From an uncultured Bacillota bacterium (GTDB taxonomy: Bacteria; Bacillota_I; Bacilli_A; Erysipelotrichales; Coprobacillaceae), in contig CASETM010000090.1 of NCBI GenBank assembly GCA_949290865.1, positions 1 to 64,000 on the forward strand: a stretch of 64,000 nucleotides of DNA, written 5' to 3'. The translations under genes and the position numbers were made by a program. Below, piece after piece: positions 17,331 to 26,714 of this stretch. Each line of letters starts with the position of its first letter. Position 1 is the stretch's first letter. Below the pieces are notes generated by a model that was given only the letters and a program-made list of their open reading frames with translations, searched no databases and was not told where the DNA came from.

Positions 17331-19796
17331 ATGGATAATAATCAAGAACGTGGAATAAGAAAAATCAGATTAACAACCGAAATGAAAACTTCTTTCATGA
17401 ATTATGCCATGTCAGTTATTGTGGCCAGAGCTTTGCCAGATGTCAGAGATGGTTTAAAGCCGGTCCAAAGAAGAATTGTTTATGGAATGAACGAGTTGGG
17501 ATGCTATAGTGATAAGGCCTATAAAAAATCTGCCCGTATCGTCGGAGAAGTTATGGGGAAATATCATCCTCATGGAGATTCATCAATCTATGAGGCACTG
17601 GTTAGAATGGCTCAGGATTTCTCTTATCGTTATATGCTTGTTGATGGTCATGGAAACTTTGGTTCGATCGATGGTGATGGGGCAGCAGCAATGCGTTATA
17701 CCGAAGCTAGAATGTCAAAGATTTCGATGGAACTGATGAAAGATATTAATAAAGAAACTATTGATTTTGTACCGAATTATGATGGAGAAGAAAAAGAACC
17801 TTCGGTCTTACCTTGTCGTGTTCCTAATCTGCTGATCAATGGAACAACTGGAATTGCCGTGGGGATGGCAACCAACATGCCACCTCATAATATTGGTGAA
17901 GTCATTGATGCCGTCATTGCGGTCAGTAAAGATCCTGATATTTCTGTTTTAGAATTAATGGAAAATTATATTCAGGGTCCTGATTTTCCAACTGGTGGCT
18001 ATATTTTAGGAAAAAGTGCAATCAAGAAAGCCTATGAAACTGGTAATGGTCTGATTGTTATGCGTGCCAAAACCGAAATTGAAGAACATAAAGGAAAACC
18101 AAGAATTATCGTTTACGAAATTCCTTATCAGGTTAATAAGGCCAGACTGGTAGAAAAGATTGCTCAGTTAGCCAGAGATAAAGTCGTTGAAGGTATCAGT
18201 GATGTTCGTGATGAATCTAACCGTGAAGGAATTCGTATCGTTATTGAATTAAAACGTGATGTTCAGGCAGAGGTTATCTTAAACCAGCTGTATAAACTGA
18301 CATCACTGCAGACAACTTTTGGTGTCAATAATATTGCTCTGGTCAACAATGAACCAAAGACGCTGACATTAAAAGAACTGATTCAGTACTATCTGCAGCA
18401 TCAGGAAGATGTGATTCGTCGTCGTACGCAGTTTGAACTGAACAAGGCTGAAGCCAGAGCGCATATTTTGGAAGGTTTAAAGAAGGCTTTAGATCATATT
18501 GATGAAATTATTCAGCTGATTAGAACCAGCCGTACGACGGAAATCATTCAGCAACGATTGATGGATGAATTCAAAATGTCTGATAAACAGGCCAAAGCTG
18601 TCAGAGAAATGCAGCTGCAGCGTCTGGCTGGTCTGGAAAGAGAAAAAATTGAAGAAGAACTGAATAATATTTTATTGATGATTGCTGATTTAAAAGATAT
18701 TTTAGCAAATGAAGAAAGAATTCTGGAAATTATCAGATCAGAACTGCTGGAAATGAAAGAAAAATACGGTGATCCACGCCGTACAGAAATCATTCAGGGA
18801 ACATTTGATATCGAAGATGAAGATCTGATACCAGTAGAAGATATTATCATTTCTTTAACCAATAATGGTTATGTTAAACGTATGCCAGTCGATACCTATA
18901 AATCACAGAATCGTGGAGGTCGTGGAGTCAAAGGTATGGCTACTAATCAGGATGATGTCATCAGTTCTTTGATTCATATGTCAACACATGATGATTTACT
19001 GATTTTTACGAATAAAGGTAAGGTTTATCGTTTAAAAGGATACAATATTCCGGAATTCGGCAGAACCGCCAAAGGGCTGCCAATTGTCAATCTGTTGAAT
19101 CTTGATAAAAATGAAAGTGTGAAATCACTGATCAATATTGATAAAAAGATGATCGAAGAAGATGATCACTGGTATCTATTCTTTGTAACGGAACAGGGTC
19201 TGGTCAAACGTGTAAAGATCAATGAATTCCAAAGTATCAGACAGACCGGTAAGATTGCTATCAAATTAAGAGATGATGACAGTCTGGTCAATGTTAAACT
19301 GACTAAGGGTGATGATGATATTCTGATTGCTGCCAGCAATGGTAAGCTAGTCAGATTCTGTGAAGATAAAGTCAGACCAATGGGTAGAACAGCCAGTGGA
19401 GTGCGCGGTATTAATGTTGATGGTTCACATGTTATCGGTATGACAACCAACAGAGAAGGTCAGCTAATCATGGTCGTTACGGAAAAAGGTTATGGAAAAA
19501 TGTCACCAATCGATGAATATCGTGTATCGAACCGTGGTGGTAAAGGTGTCAAGACCATTAATGTGACAGAAAGAAATGGTCAGATTGTTGCCATTCGTGC
19601 CGTTGAAGGGCATGAGGATCTGCTGATTATTACTGATGATGGTATTGTTATCCGTCTACCAGTTGAACAGGTCAAAACTGCCGGTAGAGCAACTCAGGGT
19701 GTCAGACTGATCAAAGTTCATGACAGCAAGGTGTCTTCAGTAGAAGTTGTTGATAAAAATGACGAAGACAGTGAGGAAGAAGAAAGTGCATCCTAG
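17331..19796 (+). CDS. gyrA: DNA gyrase subunit A
   Basis: An 821-residue cleavage subunit. The catalytic Tyr is in [10 protein letters not shown]. The quinolone-resistance region reads [15 protein letters not shown], with the sensitive-type Ser at the E. coli Ser83 position and an acidic Glu at the Asp87 position. The GyrA box QNRGGRG is present in the C-terminal pinwheel, so it is a gyrase rather than a ParC. The end is acidic ([11 protein letters not shown]). AGGAG precedes the ATG. Confidence 0.98.
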   Translation: MDNNQERGIRKIRLTTEMKTSFMNYAMSVIVARALPDVRDGLKPVQRRIVYGMNELGCYSDKAYKKSARIVGEVMGKYHPHGDSSIYEALVRMAQDFSYRYMLVDGHGNFGSIDGDGAAAMRYTEARMSKISMELMKDINKETIDFVPNYDGEEKEPSVLPCRVPNLLINGTTGIAVGMATNMPPHNIGEVIDAVIAVSKDPDISVLELMENYIQGPDFPTGGYILGKSAIKKAYETGNGLIVMRAKTEIEEHKGKPRIIVYEIPYQVNKARLVEKIAQLARDKVVEGISDVRDESNREGIRIVIELKRDVQAEVILNQLYKLTSLQTTFGVNNIALVNNEPKTLTLKELIQYYLQHQEDVIRRRTQFELNKAEARAHILEGLKKALDHIDEIIQLIRTSRTTEIIQQRLMDEFKMSDKQAKAVREMQLQRLAGLEREKIEEELNNILLMIADLKDILANEERILEIIRSELLEMKEKYGDPRRTEIIQGTFDIEDEDLIPVEDIIISLTNNGYVKRMPVDTYKSQNRGGRGVKGMATNQDDVISSLIHMSTHDDLLIFTNKGKVYRLKGYNIPEFGRTAKGLPIVNLLNLDKNESVKSLINIDKKMIEEDDHWYLFFVTEQGLVKRVKINEFQSIRQTGKIAIKLRDDDSLVNVKLTKGDDDILIAASNGKLVRFCEDKVRPMGRTASGVRGINVDGSHVIGMTTNREGQLIMVVTEKGYGKMSPIDEYRVSNRGGKGVKTINVTERNGQIVAIRAVEGHEDLLIITDDGIVIRLPVEQVKTAGRATQGVRLIKVHDSKVSSVEVVDKNDEDSEEEESAS

Positions 19797-19819
19797 TGAA
19801 AAGCTAGGATGTTTCTTTG
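19789..19819 (+). terminator. probable terminator after gyrA
   Basis: Stem CATCCTAG/CTAGGATG (19789-19796, 19804-19811) containing the gyrA stop, then TTTCTTTG. The T-tract is weak, so read-through into the next gene is likely. Confidence 0.6.
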
Positions 19820-19820
19820 T

Positions 19821-20189
19821 ATGAGACAAAGCGATTATTTGTTGAAAAGATTGGAAAAGTCACGTTTTCGCAGTTCTTTTCATCTGTCACAGAAAGATAA
19901 AGCTTACTGTTATGATAAAGGCAGGGCTACGATTGAAAGACATGCCCGTGACTTTATTGCTCAAAGAATTGCTCCTGCCATTATAAAAAACGATGGCAAG
20001 CAGACACCGATGAAAAATCATCCTGTTTTTATTGCTCAGCATGCAACAGCAACCTGCTGTCGACAATGTCTGCATAAATGGCATCATATTGTTCCTGGAG
20101 TTGAACTTAGTGTCAGTCAGCAGGAATATATTGTTGAAATCATCATGAAATGGATTGAAAAGGAACTAAATGCTCAAGATTCGTGGTAA
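19821..20189 (+). CDS. DUF4186 family protein
   Basis: A 122-residue protein recognised as DUF4186 by the almost invariant core: LEKSRFRSSFHLS, HARDFIAQRIAP, NDGKQTPMKNHPVFIAQHA and ATCCRQCLHKWHHI. The Cys/His content (ATCCRQC...WHH) suggests metal binding. Function is unknown. Start is uncertain: ATG 19821 or 19809; the latter lies in the gyrA terminator stem. Confidence 0.8.
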   Translation: MRQSDYLLKRLEKSRFRSSFHLSQKDKAYCYDKGRATIERHARDFIAQRIAPAIIKNDGKQTPMKNHPVFIAQHATATCCRQCLHKWHHIVPGVELSVSQQEYIVEIIMKWIEKELNAQDSW

Positions 20190-20215
20190 AAAAAGCGATG
20201 TTTATGGCGCTGTTA

Positions 20216-20244
20216 TTGAATATAAAATTATGTTGATGTATAAT
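20216..20244 (+). promoter_or_regulatory. promoter of serS
   Basis: TTGAAT and TATAAT separated by 17 bases, 32 bases before the serS start. The leader is too short for a T-box. Confidence 0.75.
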
Positions 20245-20276
20245 TGAAAAAAAGTTGATATTAGAGGGAGATTATT

Positions 20277-21563
20277 ATGATTGATATAGCATTGATTAGA
20301 GAAAATCCAACTTTAGTCAAAGAAAATATGATGAAAAAGTTTCAGGAAGAAAAGGTCGGACTTGTTGATGAAGCTTACAGATTAGATAAAGATTATCGTG
20401 AAGTCTTGACTCGTGCCAGTGAAATCCGTAGTCTTAGAAATAAATATTCAAAAGAAATTGGTTCTTTAATGAGAGAAGGAAAAAGGGACGAAGCTAATGA
20501 AATGAAAGCAAAAGTAGTTTCAATGGCAGATGAATTAAAAGATCTGGAAACCAAAGAAGAACAGTATGGTCAGGAATTAAAAGAAATCATGATGAAAATT
20601 CCTAATATAATTGATGATTCTGTACCTATTGGTAAAGATGACAGTCAAAATGTAGAAATTGAAAAATTTGGTGATCCTGTTGTTCCAGATTATGAAATTC
20701 CATATCATGCTGATATTATTGCGACTTTCAATGGTCTTGATAAAGAAGCAAGTGGTAGAACATCAGGAAATGGTTTTTATTATCTGATGGGAGATATTGC
20801 CAGATTATCATCAGCAATGCTTTCTTATGCCAGAGATTTTATGATCGATAAAGGTTTCATTTACTGTATTCCGCCATTTATGATTCGTTCTGATGTTGTT
20901 ACCGGTGTTATGTCTTTTGCTGAAATGGATGCAATGATGTACAAGATTGAAGGAGAAGATCTGTATCTGATTGGTACCAGTGAACACAGTATGATCGGTA
21001 AATTTAAAGATCAGATTGTTAAAGAAGATGAACTGCCTATTGCGATGACTTCTTATTCACCATGTTTTAGAAAAGAAGTTGGTGCGCATGGTATTGAAGA
21101 ACGTGGAATCTATCGTGTTCATCAGTTTGAAAAACAGGAAATGGTCGTTTTATGCAAACCAGAAGATGCTATGTCTTGGTATGACAAAATGTGGTCATAT
21201 ACTGTTGAACTGTTCAGAAGTCTGGATATTCCAGTAAGAACACTGGAATGCTGTTCCGGAGATCTGGCTGATCTGAAAGTGAAATCATGCGATGTTGAAG
21301 CATGGTCACCACGTCAGAAAAAATATTTTGAAGTTGGTTCATGTTCAACTTTAGGAGATGCCCAGGCTCGTCGTTTAGGAATCAGAGCAAAAGGGGAAAA
21401 AGGCAATTATTATGTTTCAACATTAAATAATACAGTTTTGGCTTCAACCAGAGCAGTCATTGCCTTTATTGAAAATAATTATAATGAAGATGGCTCAATT
21501 AATATTCCAAAAGTCTTACAGCCTTATATGGGTGGTAAAGAAAAACTGATCCCTAAGAAATAA
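20277..21563 (+). CDS. serS: seryl-tRNA synthetase
   Basis: A 428-residue class II synthetase that charges tRNA-Ser. It has an N-terminal coiled-coil arm (about 25-110), motif 2 (SPCFRKEVGAHGIEERGIYRVHQFEKQE) and motif 3 near the end. The stretch CDVEAWSPRQKKYFEVGSCS replaces the commoner DLEVW-P-Q--Y-EISSCS, a variant I recall from a second SerRS type in Firmicutes. AGAGGGAG ribosome site. Located after gyrA, as in many Bacillota. Confidence 0.95.
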   Translation: MIDIALIRENPTLVKENMMKKFQEEKVGLVDEAYRLDKDYREVLTRASEIRSLRNKYSKEIGSLMREGKRDEANEMKAKVVSMADELKDLETKEEQYGQELKEIMMKIPNIIDDSVPIGKDDSQNVEIEKFGDPVVPDYEIPYHADIIATFNGLDKEASGRTSGNGFYYLMGDIARLSSAMLSYARDFMIDKGFIYCIPPFMIRSDVVTGVMSFAEMDAMMYKIEGEDLYLIGTSEHSMIGKFKDQIVKEDELPIAMTSYSPCFRKEVGAHGIEERGIYRVHQFEKQEMVVLCKPEDAMSWYDKMWSYTVELFRSLDIPVRTLECCSGDLADLKVKSCDVEAWSPRQKKYFEVGSCSTLGDAQARRLGIRAKGEKGNYYVSTLNNTVLASTRAVIAFIENNYNEDGSINIPKVLQPYMGGKEKLIPKK

Positions 21564-21570
21564 TATTGAT

Positions 21571-21604
21571 AAAACTTGATGAACTGTTCATTAAGTTTTT
21601 TTTA
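21571..21604 (+). terminator. terminator of serS
   Basis: Stem AAAACTTGATGAA/TTCATTAAGTTTT (one G-U), 3-base loop, then a T-run. Confidence 0.85.
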
Positions 21605-21615
21605 AGGAGAAAAAT

Positions 21616-22125
21616 ATGGAACTGTTTATAAGCGAAGCAGAAATTGAAGATGCGAAGATGATCATTGATTATTTAAATCAGGTTGGTGGCGAAAGTGATT
21701 TTCTGCAGTTTGGAAAAGAGGAATGTTTTTTAAACGAATTTGAAGAAATGGAAGTCATTCAGGATTTTATCGAATAGGATAACAGTCTGCTGCTGTTAGG
21801 TTTTATTGATGATGAACTGGTATCAATGCTATCAATTCAGGGTGAACAGCAGCCACGTTTAAAACATATTGGTCATTTTGCAATTACAGTAAAAAAAGCT
21901 TACTGGCAAATGTCAATTGCAACAGCAATGATGGAAGAGATGATGGAGATGATTCACAGATCACCATTGCAGATCCTTGATCTGGAAGTGAGAAGAGATA
22001 ATTTTCCGGCAATTGCCTTATATAAAAAATTTCATTTTCAGGAAATTGGCACTTATCCTCAGATGTTTTATGTCAATGGAACATATTATGATGCTTTGTT
22101 GATGAATTTATATATAAATCAATGA
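21616..22125 (+). pseudogene. GNAT acetyltransferase interrupted by an in-frame TAG
   Basis: From the ATG at 21616 (AAGGAG upstream) one frame runs to 22125, broken only by TAG at 21775-21777 (codon 54). Before it: N-terminal GNAT strand and acidic helix (MELFISEAEIEDAKMIIDYL). After it: LLLLGFIDDELVSMLSIQG, the acetyl-CoA-site helix region (GHFAITVKKAYWQMSIATAMM) and LDLEVRRDNFPAIALYKKFHFQEIGT, all typical of the RimJ/RimL-like GNAT fold. About 169 residues if the stop is ignored, the normal length. A single substitution from CAG, GAG or AAG explains it. The downstream ATG at 21826 would yield only the C-terminal half. Confidence 0.85.
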
Positions 22126-22131
22126 TTTTTC

Positions 22132-22162
22132 TTGACCCGATTCCTGCTATATACTTTAGAAT
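22132..22162 (+). promoter_or_regulatory. MerR-type promoter with long spacer
   Basis: TTGACC and TAGAAT are separated by 19 bases, the over-long spacing characteristic of promoters activated by MerR-family proteins. It lies 21 bases before the MerR gene, consistent with autoregulation. Confidence 0.6.
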
Positions 22163-22183
22163 AAGGGTGAAAGGAAGATCATT

Positions 22184-23050
22184 ATGAAAATATTAGAAGT
22201 TGAGGAACGCTTAGGAATCAGTCGTCAGACATTGATTTACTAAGAAAAGGAAGGATTTATTCACCCGCAAAGAGAACAGAATAATTATCGCAACTATAGT
22301 GAAAAGGATATTGAAAAATTGCAGACAGTACTGGAATTAAGAAATATGGGCATATCAGTAGAAAATATCAAACGTATTTTCCATGGTGATGTATCAATTA
22401 AAGATATTCTTGATCAGCAACAAATCAGTTTACAGAAAGAAAAAGAAAAAATAGAACAGTTAAATGAGTCTATTTCTCATTATCTGCAAAAGCAGAAAGT
22501 TTATATTGCCAAAGATGATGATCTTTCATCAGAATATGCTAATCTTTTTATCAAAGACGATCATCTGCTTATTGATCGGCTGAAAATTAAAGATGATGAT
22601 ATCTGTCAGATTGATATCAGTCTTTGTTTATCGAAAGGTGAACAGATGTATTTTCAGATTCTCAATATGTATTATGTCATTATTTTTATCAATACCAGAG
22701 AAAAATGCTATAAGCTGGAACTGATGAACAATAGTAAAGTTTCTTATCTGTTTACAGAATTAAAGAAAAAGCATCTGTTGATTGATGATCCAATTGGTTT
22801 GATTGATATTTATGAAAAGTGTCAGGATGCTCATGATCTTAATCACTATATTAATCAGCATTATCCAAAATGGCAGAAAGAATATCATCTTGATGAACAT
22901 ATTGATAATTATTATGATGTGATGAAAAGAAATTTTATTGATCCTTTACAAGAAGCAAAAACGACAAAACCGACTGTACGAGGAGAATTTAAATTATTAG
23001 GTCAGCTTTATCTGCAGTTTTTTAAAAAGTTATTCAGAATAAAGTCATAA
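22184..23050 (+). pseudogene. MerR-family regulator interrupted by an in-frame TAA
   Basis: From the ATG at 22184 (AAGGAAG upstream) the frame encodes a MerR helix-turn-helix (VEERLGISRQTLIY), then TAA at 22241-22243 (codon 20), then EKEGFIHPQREQNNYRNYSEKDIEKL, where the family has Y-Y-E-K-x-G-L. So the stop replaces the second Tyr codon (TAT/TAC to TAA). The remainder (288 codons in all) is intact: a coiled-coil linker (about 85-110) and a C-terminal effector-like domain of unknown ligand. Re-start at TTG 22319 would lose the DNA-binding domain. Confidence 0.85.
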
Positions 23051-23056
23051 AGAATA

Positions 23057-23085
23057 TTGCGTTAAAAATAAAAATAAGCTATAAT
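23057..23085 (+). promoter_or_regulatory. promoter of the SRP RNA
   Basis: TTGCGT and TATAAT with a 17-base spacer, ending six bases before the RNA. Confidence 0.75.
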
Positions 23086-23090
23086 CATAT

Positions 23091-23173
23091 TTGCCATTAC
23101 AATAGACGACTTCGAACCATGTCAGGACCGGAAGGTAGCAGCATTAAGAATCATCGTTTATGTGTGATGGCAT
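23091..23173 (+). ncRNA. ffs: signal recognition particle RNA, small bacterial type
   Basis: It contains the conserved SRP helix 8 core, CATGTCAGGACCGGAAGGTAGCAGC (23118-23142 region), with the GGAAGGTAGCAGC asymmetric loop that binds Ffh. Flanks pair into a closing stem (TGCCATTACA/TGTGATGGCA, 23092-23101 and 23163-23172). About 82 nt, the short form that lacks an Alu domain. The tadA start is 21 bases downstream. Confidence 0.9.
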
Positions 23174-23193
23174 TTGTTTTAGAGGAAAATGTT

Positions 23194-23646
23194 ATGAATG
23201 ATGAAAAATATATGGAAATGGCTTATCAGGAAGCTCTAAAGGCTCTTGCAGAAGATGAAGTCCCAATCGGTGCTGTCCTGGTTCATGATGGCAAGATCAT
23301 CGCAAAAAGCTATAATCAAAGACAACATCATAATCAGGTAACTGCTCATGCTGAAATTTTATGTATTTCACTGGCTTGTGAAAAACTGCAGTCATGGCAT
23401 TTAGATGAATGTACTCTTTATTCAACTTTAGAGCCATGCATCATGTGTTCGGGAGCAATCATTCAAAGTCATATTAAGCGGGTTGTTTATGCTGTTTCGG
23501 CTGATCGCTGGCTGTCTTTAAGTAAACTGCTGTCCATGCATCATCAGGAAGTTAATCATCTGCCTGTTATTGAAAAAGGGGTTTTATATGAAAAATGCAG
23601 TCTGCTGCTCAAAAATTATTTTAAAAATAAACGCGAAAGATATTAG
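23194..23646 (+). CDS. tadA: tRNA adenosine-34 deaminase TadA
   Basis: A 150-residue zinc deaminase that converts A34 to inosine in tRNA-Arg(ACG). Zinc/catalytic motifs are HAE (in TAHAEILC) and PCIMCSGA. Start placed at 23194 (AGAGG eight bases upstream); the longer frame from 23119 would run through the SRP RNA and is rejected. SRP RNA-tadA-dnaX-recR is a familiar Firmicute order. Confidence 0.93.
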   Translation: MNDEKYMEMAYQEALKALAEDEVPIGAVLVHDGKIIAKSYNQRQHHNQVTAHAEILCISLACEKLQSWHLDECTLYSTLEPCIMCSGAIIQSHIKRVVYAVSADRWLSLSKLLSMHHQEVNHLPVIEKGVLYEKCSLLLKNYFKNKRERY

Positions 23647-23647
23647 C

Positions 23648-23675
23648 TTACTAATGTCTTTTTTTAGTGTATAAT
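23648..23675 (+). promoter_or_regulatory. possible promoter of dnaX-recR
   Basis: TATAAT at 23670, with TTACTA 16 bases upstream, 20 bases before the dnaX start. The -35 is weak. Confidence 0.45.
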
Positions 23676-23694
23676 AGTAAAGGGAGTTGATATC

Positions 23695-25497
23695 ATGTCA
23701 TATAAAGCACTATATCGTACATATCGTCCACAGACTTTTGAGGACGTTGCCGGACAGGAACATGTCACACATACATTAAAAAATGCGATCAAAGAAAAAA
23801 GAATTGCGCATGCGTATTTATTTGCTGGTCCTCGTGGTACTGGAAAAACGACGATTGCCAAGATTTTTGCGAAAGCCATTAACTGTGAAAATGATCAGGG
23901 ACCATGCAATCAGTGTGAGAACTGTCAGGCAATTACTGCTGGTGATCATCCTGATGTCATTGAAATTGATGCTGCCAGCAATAATGGTGTTGATGAAGTC
24001 AGAGATTTGATCGACAAAGTCAAATATGCACCAATCAAGGCCAAATATAAAGTTTACATTATTGATGAAGTGCACATGATGTCATCAGGCGCTTTTAATG
24101 CTTTATTAAAAACGCTTGAAGAACCACCTGCACATGTTGTTTTTATATTAGCGACGACAGAACCACATAAGATCCTGCCAACAATTATTTCACGCTGTCA
24201 ACGTTTTGATTTTAAGAGGGTCGATCATCAGGATATCGTGACGCGTTTAAAATATGTTCTGGACAGTGAAGAAAAACAATATGAAGAAGAAGCCTTGACC
24301 AAAATTGCCAAACTGGCTGATGGGGGAATGCGAGATGCCTTAAGTATTCTGGAACAGTGTCTGGCTTTTGATCCTCATTTGACGCTTGACAGTATCAATC
24401 AGGTTTATGGTTTATTATCGAATGAAAGAAAGCTCAGCCTGATCAGACTTTTATTGGCGAAAGACATGAAAAGTGTTTTGATAACATTGGATGAAATGTT
24501 AAACAACAGTATCGATATTAAACGACTGACTCAAGATTTGATTGATGTTTTAAAAGACATCATTATTTATAAAAATACTCAGGATTTAGATATTCTTTTT
24601 GTTTTAAATAAAAGTGATATTGATATGATCGTACCTTATATCCTGACAGATGAAGCTTTTTCAATGATCGATATTCTCATTGATGCGAGTCAGCATTACA
24701 GTCAGACGATCGATCCGACAACTTATTTTGAACTGGCATTGTTAAAAATATGCAATCATGTCAGTGATGAAAAAACAGTTGCTGTTGAACAGCCAGCTGT
24801 CAAAACTATCACTGAATCAGTCAGTGAAAATGATTATCAAAAAAACGATGAAACAGTAGAAATTAATGAAGCAAAAGAAAGCAAAGAAGATATCAAAGAT
24901 CACAGCGAAGAAGAAATATCAGCTGATACGATTGCTGCAATGCTTGAGGATTATGATGAAGAAATATCACAGCCAGAAACAGAAAAAGAACAGGAAGTTT
25001 TTGTTCCTCAGGAAAAGATCAATATTGACTTTAATGATATATTAAATATCCTTGTTCAGGCCAAGAGAACGGTTTTAAATGATATTCAGGATAAATGGCA
25101 GGTTATCAGACGATACTGCTATAATCTCAACACGGCAAAATGTGCAACTATGCTTTGTGAAGGAAAGCCAGTAGCTGCTGGTGAACATGCTTTTATCTTA
25201 ACTTTTAAATATGAACCAGATGTCAACAATGTCAATTATTCAAAAAATTATCATCTTCTTAAACGTTTTTTAAAGGAAGTTTTAGGAAATGAATATGATT
25301 TTATTGCGGTATTAGAAGATCAGTGGCCGCATATTAGAAATCAGTATGTTCAGCTTTTTAAAAGCGGTCAGCTGCCAGCACCTCAACCTGTTGTCCTTCA
25401 TCATATTGATAAAGAAGATAATGTTGAAGAACAGCTTTCTGATGCTAAAAAAATGGCTCTTGATCTGTTTGGTGATATTGTAACATTTGAGGAATAG
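23695..25497 (+). CDS. dnaX: DNA polymerase III subunits gamma/tau
   Basis: A 600-residue clamp-loader ATPase. Walker A GPRGTGKTT (43-51), the zinc module CNQCENCQ, Walker B IIDEVHMMS and the SRC motif (ISRCQRF) are all present. A low-complexity acidic linker (about 365-440) precedes the C-terminal tau-like domain. No frameshift signal that would give a short gamma form was recognised. GGGAG ribosome site; recR begins nine bases after the stop. Confidence 0.96.
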   Translation: MSYKALYRTYRPQTFEDVAGQEHVTHTLKNAIKEKRIAHAYLFAGPRGTGKTTIAKIFAKAINCENDQGPCNQCENCQAITAGDHPDVIEIDAASNNGVDEVRDLIDKVKYAPIKAKYKVYIIDEVHMMSSGAFNALLKTLEEPPAHVVFILATTEPHKILPTIISRCQRFDFKRVDHQDIVTRLKYVLDSEEKQYEEEALTKIAKLADGGMRDALSILEQCLAFDPHLTLDSINQVYGLLSNERKLSLIRLLLAKDMKSVLITLDEMLNNSIDIKRLTQDLIDVLKDIIIYKNTQDLDILFVLNKSDIDMIVPYILTDEAFSMIDILIDASQHYSQTIDPTTYFELALLKICNHVSDEKTVAVEQPAVKTITESVSENDYQKNDETVEINEAKESKEDIKDHSEEEISADTIAAMLEDYDEEISQPETEKEQEVFVPQEKINIDFNDILNILVQAKRTVLNDIQDKWQVIRRYCYNLNTAKCATMLCEGKPVAAGEHAFILTFKYEPDVNNVNYSKNYHLLKRFLKEVLGNEYDFIAVLEDQWPHIRNQYVQLFKSGQLPAPQPVVLHHIDKEDNVEEQLSDAKKMALDLFGDIVTFEE

Positions 25498-25506
25498 GAG
25501 GACCTT

Positions 25507-26100
25507 ATGAAATATCCACAACCATTTATGGATTTAGTTGAATGTTTAAAGCGTTTGCCGGGAATAGGCAGTAAATCGGCAGAAAGAATGGCATATCATC
25601 TGCTGGATATGGATCAGGCCTATGTTCAAGAATTTGCAGATGTTTTAAGTACATTTCAGAAAAAAATTCATTACTGCAAGAAATGCGGTCATATCTGCGA
25701 AAATGAAATCTGTGATATCTGCAGTGATCCATCAAGGGATCAGTCAACGATATGTATCGTTGAATATCCTAAAGATGTCTTTGCGATGGAAAAAATCAGA
25801 GAATATCATGGTTTATATCATGTTTTGCATGGAACGATATCTATGATTGATGGTAAAACACTGGAAGATCTGAATGTTCATTCTCTTTTTGAACGTATTG
25901 ATGATCAGGTTAAAGAAGTTATTATTGCGACTAATCCTACTAGAGAAGGTGAAACAACAGCATTATTTTTGGCTAAACTGCTTTCTAAAAATCATGTTGA
26001 AGTCAGTAGAATTGCTAATGGTCTGCCGATTGGCAGTGTTATCGATTATGCAGATGAATTAACGTTACTAAAATCTCTAGAAGGGCGAAAAAAAATGTGA
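25507..26100 (+). CDS. recR: recombination mediator RecR
   Basis: A 197-residue protein of the RecFOR pathway. It has a helix-hairpin-helix (LPGIGSKSAERMAYHLL), a zinc finger (CKKCGHICENEICDIC), a TOPRIM domain (STICIVEYPKDVFAME...) and a C-terminal Walker-B-like segment. Ring-forming partner of RecF/RecO. AGGAGG precedes the ATG. Confidence 0.96.
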   Translation: MKYPQPFMDLVECLKRLPGIGSKSAERMAYHLLDMDQAYVQEFADVLSTFQKKIHYCKKCGHICENEICDICSDPSRDQSTICIVEYPKDVFAMEKIREYHGLYHVLHGTISMIDGKTLEDLNVHSLFERIDDQVKEVIIATNPTREGETTALFLAKLLSKNHVEVSRIANGLPIGSVIDYADELTLLKSLEGRKKM

Positions 26101-26111
26101 TTTTGTATGAA

Positions 26112-26163
26112 AAAGAAGAAAAAAATAAGACCGTTAGAAGGTTATTTTACTTCTTTTTTTTTA
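26112..26163 (+). terminator. terminator of dnaX-recR
   Basis: Imperfect stem AGAAG...CTTCT with inner AAATAA..CC/GGTTATTT pairing, followed by a long T-run. Confidence 0.65.
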
Positions 26164-26167
26164 TGTC

Positions 26168-26196
26168 TTTACAATTTAAGATTCGTATATTAAAAT
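26168..26196 (+). promoter_or_regulatory. promoter of the MarR/ABC exporter operon
   Basis: TTTACA and TAAAAT separated by 17 bases. A short dyad follows three bases later. Confidence 0.7.
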
Positions 26197-26199
26197 AAT

Positions 26200-26213
26200 G
26201 TTCGTACCCGAAC
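26200..26213. promoter_or_regulatory. candidate MarR operator
   Basis: Perfect dyad GTTCG-TACC-CGAAC directly downstream of the -10 box and 16 bases before the MarR start. Position suits repression by the first gene of the operon. Confidence 0.55.
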
Positions 26214-26228
26214 TATGGAGGTGATAAA

Positions 26229-26696
26229 GTGTTCAGGGATCCTGTGGGATATCGATTAAAGACATTAAGCAATCTAATGAAAAAGAATATGGATAAACAC
26301 TTTGGTCCTCAACACAAACGTACAACGATGATGCAGTCATGGATCATTGGATTTGTACTTTTAAGAAAAAAGGAAGGATTGGATACTTTTCAAAAAGATA
26401 TTGAAGAAGAGTTTTCTATTAATCGTTCTACTGCATCAGAAATGCTGCAGCTGATGGATAAAAGAAAGCTGATTGTCCGTGAACCAGTAGATTATGATGG
26501 GCGTTTAAAGAAAATTGTATTAACAGAAAAAAGTCAGGAATATCATGAATGGATCAATGAGACAATGAAACAGCTTCATCAGGAATTGACTGAAGGTTTG
26601 TCAACTCAAGAAATTAATGAATTTATGAGAATAACAGATAAAATGATTGCTAATTTATCTAAAAATGATGAAAAAAATGAATGTTTAGAAAAATGA
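26229..26696 (+). CDS. MarR-family transcriptional regulator
   Basis: A 155-residue winged-helix regulator. The recognition helix region is INRSTASEMLQLMDKRKLIVREP and the wing is DYDGRLKKIVLT. Start is GTG at 26229 with a full GGAGGTGAT site. It is the first gene of an operon with a two-part ABC exporter (18-base gap), so it probably represses that exporter and responds to its substrate. Confidence 0.9.
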   Translation: MFRDPVGYRLKTLSNLMKKNMDKHFGPQHKRTTMMQSWIIGFVLLRKKEGLDTFQKDIEEEFSINRSTASEMLQLMDKRKLIVREPVDYDGRLKKIVLTEKSQEYHEWINETMKQLHQELTEGLSTQEINEFMRITDKMIANLSKNDEKNECLEK

Positions 26697-26714
26697 TAGA
26701 AAAGGAGTGGTTAA

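Noticed and set aside
21775-22243. Recoding of TAG/TAA as sense codons
   Set aside because: All other genes in the window end normally at TAG, TAA and TGA and show no internal stops, so a changed genetic code is not supported.
23119-23193. 25 extra N-terminal codons for TadA
   Set aside because: They run through the SRP RNA core and would not align with TadA; the ATG at 23194 has a proper ribosome site.
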